From NCBI GenBank assembly GCA_905182995.1, contig CAJJDP010000006.1, positions 5,163 through 69,162 of the forward strand: DNA of 64,000 nucleotides, given 5' to 3'. A model generated the notes under the pieces. It searched no databases. It was given only the letters and a program-made list of their open reading frames with translations, and had not been told where the DNA came from. The position numbers were made by a program, and so were the translations under genes. This DNA is from Paramecium octaurelia. Lineage: Eukaryota; Ciliophora; Oligohymenophorea; Peniculida; Parameciidae. Positions within the stretch are counted from its first letter, which is position 1. Each line of letters opens with the position of its first letter. Positions 56,089-64,000 of this stretch are shown here, in pieces.

Positions 56089-56153
56089 TAGTATATATAT
56101 ATATTTCTATTGAATATCAATTATAATTTATTGATGTTTTACTATATGATTAT

Positions 56154-58453
56154 TCAATATAATGTGCTTTTTCCATAACCCACCTACACCTAACTAGATT
56201 AGATCGTCGATCTTTGAATTCCTGATTAACTCAATTTTTAGTTAGATTACTCCTATGATCTTAAGGTTTCGAGTTCAGCTGACATAAGGACAATCAAACA
56301 TAATTAATCTTCAATGATTTTCTGTAATCTCCAAGATTCATCATCACCATTGATATTCAAATTTCGTTATGAGCCTTTCTGTGATCTGAATTATTATTAA
56401 TCTAAATTGATCTATTTGTCCTCGTATCCAAATGTATTCTATTAGGATAACAATTATTAGGACATCACTTATACTCCTGAAGCAGAGACATTCTTCTGTC
56501 TCTACAATTCCATAGACAACAAGGCTATTTTGTTTTCATAGTCTATTAGTTATCTTCTTAATTTTTCTAATTCATCATTGCTCATAGCCTTTCTTCTTGC
56601 CTCATCCAATTGCAATCGAAGCTAAATATCAAAGAATTATACTTACATCATTAATTTAAGCTTGCAAATCTGAGATAGATTTCTTTAAATAAGAGATCTC
56701 TCCTTCAGCATTTCTTAAATCAACCAATACATGTTCATAATCTTGAACTGTGTGCTTTAGTGCCTCACTTATTCTTTCATTTTCAGCTGCAATCAACAAA
56801 TAGGCCAATAAAACATCTTAATATTGACTCAAAAGCACTGTGCCTTAAGATTCATCCCCTTATCCAAGACCAACTTTAGATCCATAGCTGCCTGGTTATC
56901 CTGTTCCACCTTATAATTAATTAGCCAAGGATTTGTTGGTAACATCAGAACCACCTTATCCTGGTTATCCTGATTGTCCTCCTCTGCCACCAGAAACAAC
57001 ACTTGAACCAGGTTATTTCTTAATTTTAATTTCTTGTTCTTTGATTGCTTTTTCTTTTTGATTCAATAGATCTTCTAATTCTTTAATTCTTGCAATTTTA
57101 TTAGATATAGTTTTGGTTTATGAATCAATCTAATCATCCTATTCTGATATCTTTCTCTTTAATTTTGCTATCTAATCATTCAATTCTTCAATTTCTTCTT
57201 TGAGTGATTCAATTTCATTTTTCAATTCATCTATCTCTTGTTCATATCTCTCCTTATCATCATCATTCTGATTAGCAATAGAATTTAATTATTGTAATTA
57301 TGCTTATGCATTTCTTTATTAGTCTTACAATTAAGCAAGTTGATTTTGCAACTATTGTAACTGCTGCAATAATTATTATTTCTCTCTCTCCAAATTGGCA
57401 ATCTAATCCTTTAATCTTTACAGCTCAGCTTTCAACTACTAGATTTCTCTATTTAAATTGTCAATCAATCTAGTTTTATCTTCTAATTGTTGATTTTTAT
57501 CTTTCAATTATCTTTACAAATTTTCTAATTCCTACTCCAACTTATTGACTCTAATTTGTAATTCCTAGTATTATTGTGCATATCTCTCTAATTCCTAGAT
57601 TCTCTGATCTTTAGCCTAATTATCCTAAGTGAGTTGAGCAACCTATTAACCTAACTTATTGCATTCAGCAGTTTTATCATTCAATGATTTCTTTAATTAT
57701 TCGATTTCTTTCAAAGCATCAGCCAGCTTCTTCTTGAGATCTTCTTAATCTTTCTATTGTTTTCTCAATTTATCGACCTCTTTATTGGGATCATCTCCCA
57801 ATTTCTTCTTCATGTCATCTAGTTCCTTTGATTTTTTCTTCAATGCATCTAATTCCTTCTACATATCACTCAATTTGGCTTATAGATCTTTAACCAATTT
57901 CCTCAACTTTTCTAATTCATCGAGATCACTTAAAACATCTTCAAGATCTCTTCCATTTAACAATTCTAAATGATGATCATATTTTTCTGCTTTCTCTCGA
58001 AGTGAATCCAACAAGTCAGATAGATCCTCCATTGATTGTCCATCTTTGGCCAAGTTATCCAACAACTCTGCCTTCTATTTTAATGCCTCAATGTCAAAAT
58101 CTAAAATAAGAAATCATACTATATGATTTACCACCATCTCCTCCAGTAATGTCCTCCAACTTATTGGACACTATCTGTATTTCCTATTAAAAGTCTTGTA
58201 CTTGTCCCTCTAGCTATTGATTTCTCGAATTAGCCTGATTTAGCTGTGACTTCAATTTGTCATTATCCCGTTTTAGCATGTCATTTTCCACTTGTAGCTA
58301 TTGTATCCTATTCATCAAGTCTCCAATTTGCTTCTCGTAATTGAGTCGATCCACTCTAAGATTGGAGATCTCCTTGACTTCCTCCTTAAGCAAATTGTTT
58401 TCTTGTATCATTCTGTCCAATTCAACAGCCATTGCAAAACACACAACGTCCAT
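56154..58453 (-). CDS. Long coiled-coil protein, 747 aa
   Basis: Introns 58101-58131 (31 nt) and 56622-56646. From ATG 58453 the protein has 747 aa; an in-frame ATG at 58432 would give 740 and is an equally good start. Residues about 8-470 are nearly continuous coiled coil (L/E/K/Q/D/N heptads), then a G/Q/S-rich linker (GGRGGQSGQPGQGG), then a second helical region and a Q/S-rich tail. No catalytic motif. Such proteins in ciliates are often cytoskeletal or basal-body components, but nothing here proves it. It lies between two B-box genes, convergent with the first (65 bp) and divergent from the second (285 bp). Confidence 0.78.
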
Positions 58454-58738
58454 GTTTTTAGAAAGGTCCTTTCGACCTTCAGAATACGCAGAATTTCTTT
58501 AATATAACGAAAGACTTACATGTATCTAACTCGATCGTCTTACATTAGAAAATAAAATTTATATGCTTCATCATAAAAATAAAATATTTCAATCCTAATT
58601 ATGTGATCACAGGAGCACCTACTCAAAGAGAGACACTGGAGACTGTGCATAACAAAGACTAAAAAGGAGATTATAACAGAGTGAGAGAGAGAAATAAAAT
58701 AATTAAAAATATTCTATAAAATTTAAAATTAAATCGTT

Positions 58739-60651
58739 ATGGAACTCTTATGTTCAATTTGCGGCCAAGACTTAGACATCTGTGTAAGATGGCCTCGCTT
58801 GATTCCAAATACAGGAGATACTATTTGCTAATTGTGTGTATAACAAATAGTTGACCAGACCATTGAGGCCGATAAGATTATACATTTATAAAATGATTTG
58901 TCCTAAGTAGTGTTTTGCCTTTTACATTAGTTGTAACAAATCAAATAAAACCAACTGAAACTGGATGACTTCCCTCTCAATCAGAGCCTGTTGCGAATAC
59001 TTTAATTATAAAAATCTAAGAATCTACGACCAATAAATTTAGAATCCAAAATGAGTAATCAAACCTTTGAAGAATGGCCATCAGATGAAACGAGTATCGA
59101 CAGTAACTTCTTGGACGACTTGGCTACTTCTGTTAAGAAACCCTAAAAATTGAATTTAAAACGATTTCGAGATCAAGACGATAGTTTTGGCTCTCTAAAT
59201 TACTCTTATAATTCTGGGAAATTGTGTTAAACCCATCGTAGACAACTCGAAGTTGTTTGTCTCCAATGCCAAACTATGATTTGTACAAATTGTGCTCTGT
59301 TCGGAACTCATAAGGGTCATTACATTTATAGCGAAGAGGATATCATTTCACTTCTGGAGATGAAGGCCTAGGAACTTACAGAGATGGTTGAGAGAATCCA
59401 TAAAGAGTCCCAGTCCATTTCGAGAAGCAAACACGAATAGGATCTGTAGGCTTAAGTTTCAGAAATGCAACGAATTGCCATTGATAAGTTGAAGAAGGAA
59501 TTCACAGAATTGAGAGATAAAATAGATTAAAAAGAAAAGATTGTAAGTATATACTGTTCTAATGTTAGTTAGTGTCTCAAATAATGATTGCTACATCCAA
59601 TAATATCAATAAGTTTAGTGATTGGTGGAACAGTACTATCCACATAGAGAAGGAATGCCAATCTTGGATAAAATTAGCGTAAAGTGCTTTTGAGTAATTC
59701 ACAGAATAGGTTAAATATTGGGAATTGCTTAATCTAACTGATAGTTTGAGAGCCAATGGACTTCAACTCTAATAGTAAGAGTATTTGTTAATTAAATAAG
59801 AGAAATCAAGAAAAACCAGTAATCAATTATTGCCAAAAGGGATTAGCTGATTGGCTTAGAAATTAATGTTAAATTTAATTGGAATGCTCTAAAATTTGAA
59901 GACTTTTGTAAAATAATTGAAGGTCCTGAATTGATCACCAGTAATAATAATAATAATCAATCGCAATAATCACCATATTTACTAGGTTCATTCACTATGC
60001 AATAATCTATTGAAGAGACAGATTTATTAAATGATGTAAGTGCCACATTCGCAAACGAAGCTGAACCTGTTAATTAAATCAAAAGAGTTTACAGGAGTGC
60101 TACTCCTACTAATCAATTGAACACTGAAAATTGTGACCCTTCTCTGTCACCGATTGTAAATTAGTAATTAACAATAGTAGGAAAGTAATAGAGCTTCAAT
60201 TTGCAGAAAGAAGTCTTAAGTTCCAATGAAATTGCAATTGTATATGGATGAATTGAGGAAGGGGAAGACAGATGTGGCAGAATTCAACAATCTAGAAAAA
60301 GATATGTTGGTGGTTTTAGGGAATGAAATTAAGCATTGGAAGGTCAAAAGTGTGAAGATCATGAAATCCAAATTGTTGGATGATCAGCTCATACAACTAT
60401 TTAAGGGTATTTATACATTTATTGATTTATTTACAATAGCTTTGTCATAGAATGATAATATTTAGAGTGTAAATTTATCGCAGAACTCATTAACTGATAA
60501 AAGCATCGATACTTTATTTTAGTTATATTAAAATGGATTGATTGGCATTCATCTGAAGAATATAATTGTGTCATAGAATAAGATAAATGCCAGGAATGTG
60601 AAATAGAAGATTGCTGATTTTAAGAAGTTGGGTTTGATTATAACATTATGA
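58739..60651 (+). CDS. RING-like/B-box/coiled-coil protein (TRIM-like), 601 aa
   Basis: Introns 59543-59568, 59775-59800 (AAG end), 60185-60206 (CAG end) and 60407-60439 give 601 aa. The N-terminus has paired CxxC motifs (LCSIC and ICQLC, about 20 residues apart), a possible degenerate RING without an obvious His. A textbook B-box 2 follows around residue 155-195: CQTH, VVCLQC, MICTNC, THKGH. Then a coiled coil, an N/Q/S-rich linker and a C-terminal part with leucine-rich-repeat-like phrases (SVNLSQNSLTDKSIDTLFQL). RBCC/TRIM proteins are often ubiquitin ligases; because the RING is incomplete I would call ligase activity possible only. It is convergent with the next gene, 21 bp apart. Confidence 0.75.
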
Positions 60652-60672
60652 TAATTAACAAAAAATACTATA

Positions 60673-62951
60673 TCATAAATCATACTATTAAAATTGTCTT
60701 CTTTTCTTTTGTCTGCGTTCGTCCTCATCTACTTCATACAATAAGATTTCTTTCTTCAAATTTAATTAACTGTATAACTCCTTGGTTGAATCATTGAATG
60801 ATTCCATTTCTTATTAGAGTGAAGATCCCTCGAATTTACTCTTCTACAATTTGGCATGGGCAGTAGAAACCCGTTTTAAAGTCTAAGCAGTCATTTATCT
60901 TTCAAATCTAGATTGCTCCACATCCTTTTTCTGATTTAATATGGTCATCCACTCCGCAGGCAATGGTTCGCAAGTGCAGTAATCTGGATTTGGCAATTGA
61001 ATTCCAAAGTGATCTTGTAACTTAATTCTTGTAACATTAATGGGTCCAGAATCTACAAGGCCTAATGTTAACTACATTATTAAACATAGAATACATTTAG
61101 CGACCAACTCAATATTGGATAACAGTCCTTTACACTGAAGACCTTAAGGAATTCTCTTCTTATGACTCGTTCAGAGAGTAGATCTTAGAGTTCGAGTTCT
61201 AACGTACCAATCCTTGTATTCTCTTAGTACAGGTACATAGGCAGTACTTTTAACTGATTTACGTAATCTACCCAACCTTTGCGTTGATCACTAAAGAAAT
61301 AGTAAAGTCGCATACGATTTAATGTTAAGAAATACCCCTTATCAAATAACTACCCTTAGATCAAATCTAATTTGATTTTGAATTTCTGGTCGAATATATT
61401 GCATTCAATGTAATAATGCTTAGACAGGTCTACATTTTAAGGGACATCCCTTATGGAATGTATTAGAATCATAAATCTAAATCTATTCAAGTTTTTGATG
61501 ACTGTGTTATGAATCATAGGAATAAGTTAATTATTGAGTATCAATTGTTTGGTGGCAGAGATGTTGAATATTTGCTTAGAATCCTCTAATCCAGTCTTAA
61601 CGGTTTCGTTATTTACTTGATTGGCTTTGAGTGTTAACATTTAATTCATAGTATCATAATCACTAGGCAATCCCAACAACTTATTGAATTGCAATTGCAA
61701 TTCAATTAGCTATTCTGTTTCCTTGTATAAAGTGTAGCATTGTTTACACACTTTGTGTTCATGATAAAGGTTGCTGACTTCAAGATTGGTGACATCAGAT
61801 CTGTCAATCCAATTGAATGTCTTACCTCTCCAGTAGAGATGTTTATCAGTTTGGATGATCATTTTAAGTGTCATCTTATATTGTAGATGTTATTCTGGAT
61901 AGGATTGCTCACAATACTTGCATATCTTTTGCTTTTAGCACATGTCAGCAACTTTGGCCTTGGGAGTTGAGACGCGTTCTTAAACTATAGGTTATCCTTC
62001 CTCATTTATTTCTTCTCCATAATGAGTGATGGACTTCCACATGATCTTTTCAGGACTTTTGTCAATAATGAACCCCTTCACATTGATAAACCACCAGATT
62101 CCACTTTCATCTTTTATGAAATCAGCTGAGAATTCTAGAAAGGTGATATGCAAATGAATATAGATGTAAGTGAGAAGATTCTTAACATATGGGACAGTTT
62201 CATCAACATATTTGCCTCGACAAGTGTTGACAATAGTGCATGAGTTTTGCAGATTCACATTGGTTGCATACTTGGTCATTTCAGTCTTGGGATTGGTTGA
62301 TTGAGAGAAGAAATCCTCTTTGTTTGTTATGATGTAACAATAGGGGTTCTTGTCCTTTCTCCAAATGGTTCGACATACAAATGCTTTGGGTCCATTGCTC
62401 TTGACGAACTTCTGAATGACACACAGATCCATCCGATTTGAGAAGTTGACATTTATTTATGATTGCAGATCTCTACAACATACCAACTTTACTTCGTTGC
62501 CTACTAATTCCATGTTGCGAAACTATTGTTTTTTAACAACTGCTACAAGTTCATCTGGGGAGGTGTAATTGGCCAATTTGCTAATCACATTTTTGGAGGT
62601 AAATGTATCTGTTCTAAATACATAGCCTCTTGAATCTGAATATAACCAATAATTTGGCATTTCTTTATCATTGAGCACAATTGTATCAGGCACCCATAAT
62701 TGTAATCTGTTAATCACTGATTGATTGGACTGCTCGCTGTCTGGTCGACGAGCCAGAAATTTATAAAAATGAATGAATCTCTGAAAATCAGCAGTATATT
62801 GACGTTCCTTTCCATCCTCATCGTAAATCAAATTGACTTATGCCAACAATTGCTCATATTTCCTTTTGACATCCTGTTACCTTTGACGTTGCAGTACATA
62901 GGGGTCTTGTAGATTCTATAACTGTTTTATCATCTCGTCTCTCTTTTACAT
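60673..62951 (-). CDS. Unknown 751-aa protein with C2-like region
   Basis: One 23-nt intron (61072-61094) joins the body to a C-terminal exon, giving 751 aa. A zinc-binding-looking pair (ICKYC ... VCKQC) lies in the middle with about 60 residues between. After it, a beta-rich stretch (RFRFMILIHSIRDVPQNV ... HYYIECNIFDQKFKI) resembles a C2 domain, but I cannot confirm it. The N-terminal 50 and the C-terminal 110 residues are charged and helical. No signal peptide or membrane segment. The start ATG 62951 is followed by TAA (Q) and a second in-frame ATG six codons on. Not recognised; function unknown. Confidence 0.7.
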
Positions 62952-63051
62952 TTTATTAATTTTATAAAGTAAAAATAAATATCTAGTTAATCATGAATAG
63001 AATCATTATTCTAAGATGCTGTTGACAATTCTCTAAAATATAAAAATTAAA

Positions 63052-64000
63052 TCATTATTATTCCATTAGAAGTTTGTCCTCTGACAAATCAACAAAGCTT
63101 GATTCTTTGTTCAAAACTGTTAGTGACAATGAATTGAATTGACCTTGAATATTCACATTACATGTACCTAATTATTAATTGTCCTTCTTTTCTCTTTTAT
63201 TCTTTTAAATGGTCTTCAAATCACCAAGGAAGGTATTCAAGATATTGTCGATGTAGACTACTTCCTAATCTTGTTCGCCTTCTAGTTGCTCCAACTGACT
63301 GGAGATATCAGTTACATCATGTAGGTGCAACATCTGACGTAAATACTTATTTTCTGTTGAGAGACTAGCTATTATACCCTAGTGACTAAAATGTTATTAG
63401 AATGATACTACCTCCGAATCATCATTCTATTTCAGTTGGTCTTATTAAACTAATTCGATGATTTTGAGCATTTTGGTTTTAAGTATCCTGTTCCTCTCTT
63501 ACAACTATTCGTTGCGCTTCTATTTAGTTATACATAATATGTCTAAACCTTCTCTTTCAGCCATTCCTCCTAGTAAAACCTGGTCTTCTAGACTTCCTTG
63601 TCTTTGGTCAGCAATTCTGATTTCAGTTGTCTGTACTTTTTCATCACTTCCTCCAATACTCTGGAGTAATCATTAGCGGCAGAATCGTTGTTCTGTTCTC
63701 TTCTCTCCTTGTAGGTCGACAGATTCTCATTGCGACTTCTGTTGTTGCTCAATTGATGCTGCCTTTTGTTCTGCTCTTGATGCAAGCTGATTTGTGGAGT
63801 ACGAAAGAGAGTGGGGGAGCATGAATTATCATCTAAAGGATAATCAGAAAAGAGTACTTTCAATCTTCCCCTTTCTTTGATTGGGAGTTTGTTCTCTTCT
63901 TTGGTTTGGAGATGTGAGTTAATTGAAATTATGCTATTGCAAAAGAGGAGGCTCTTTCTTAATTTGAAATTGAAGGGTTTTCTTATTATTTGTTGAATAT
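63052..64000 (-). CDS. Coiled-coil protein, 5' end beyond the window
   Basis: The frame is open from the window edge to TGA 63052-63054 with one 29-nt intron (63520-63548, GTTT donor). The visible part, roughly 305 aa, has a basic N-terminal segment, a charged linker, then coiled coil (EWLKEKVKRNEQLQERNRIL) and an acidic end. No ATG in frame was found before the edge, so the gene continues leftwards on its own strand outside the window. Function unknown. Confidence 0.6.

Overview
The window looks like macronuclear DNA of a Paramecium-type ciliate. It is very AT-rich. Genes read cleanly only if TAA and TAG code for glutamine and TGA is the sole stop. They are cut by tiny introns (21-33 nt, nearly all starting GTA), and intergenic distances are tens of bases. 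Standard-code ORF calls are therefore mostly fragments or antisense shadows. All gene models here were translated by hand with the ciliate code; spliced lengths were checked for divisibility by three.

Region 1-10.5 kb is gene-poor. It holds a frameshifted TPR remnant, two long duplicated blocks with no supported gene, and a broken membrane-protein gene. Three single N positions (2992, 7962, 11878) each separate what look like exact direct copies of 1.35-1.69 kb. These look like unmerged contig ends rather than biology, and they inflate the window by about 4.6 kb. The third splits a TPR-like gene.

From 10.5 kb on the window is densely coding: TPR-like protein (+), ubiquitin-specific protease (-), unknown protein (+), the TORC2 subunit Rictor (-), an N-motor kinesin (+), an Hsp110-type chaperone (-), a 9-kb gene for a TPR / E-K-Q repeat / TPR protein (-), an SRPK-like kinase (-), a WD-like protein (+), and an FCP/SCP-type phosphatase (-). 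Then come two ATP synthase beta sequences around a 524-N gap (-), a small unknown protein (-), CFAP46 of the ciliary central apparatus (-), a coiled-coil protein (-), two small ORFs separated by an in-frame TGA (-), a B-box-like protein (+), another coiled-coil protein (-), a RING-like/B-box/coiled-coil protein (+), an unknown 751-aa protein (-) and a partial coiled-coil gene running off the end (-).

There is no operon logic; neighbours are functionally unrelated apart from a loose ciliary/cytoskeletal flavour (kinesin, CFAP46, several coiled coils). The most notable items are the giant repeat protein, the chimeric similarity pattern of the ATP2 copies, the ultra-compact gene junctions (0-bp convergent, 6-bp divergent), the in-frame TGA between two ORFs, and introns that do not end in TAG.
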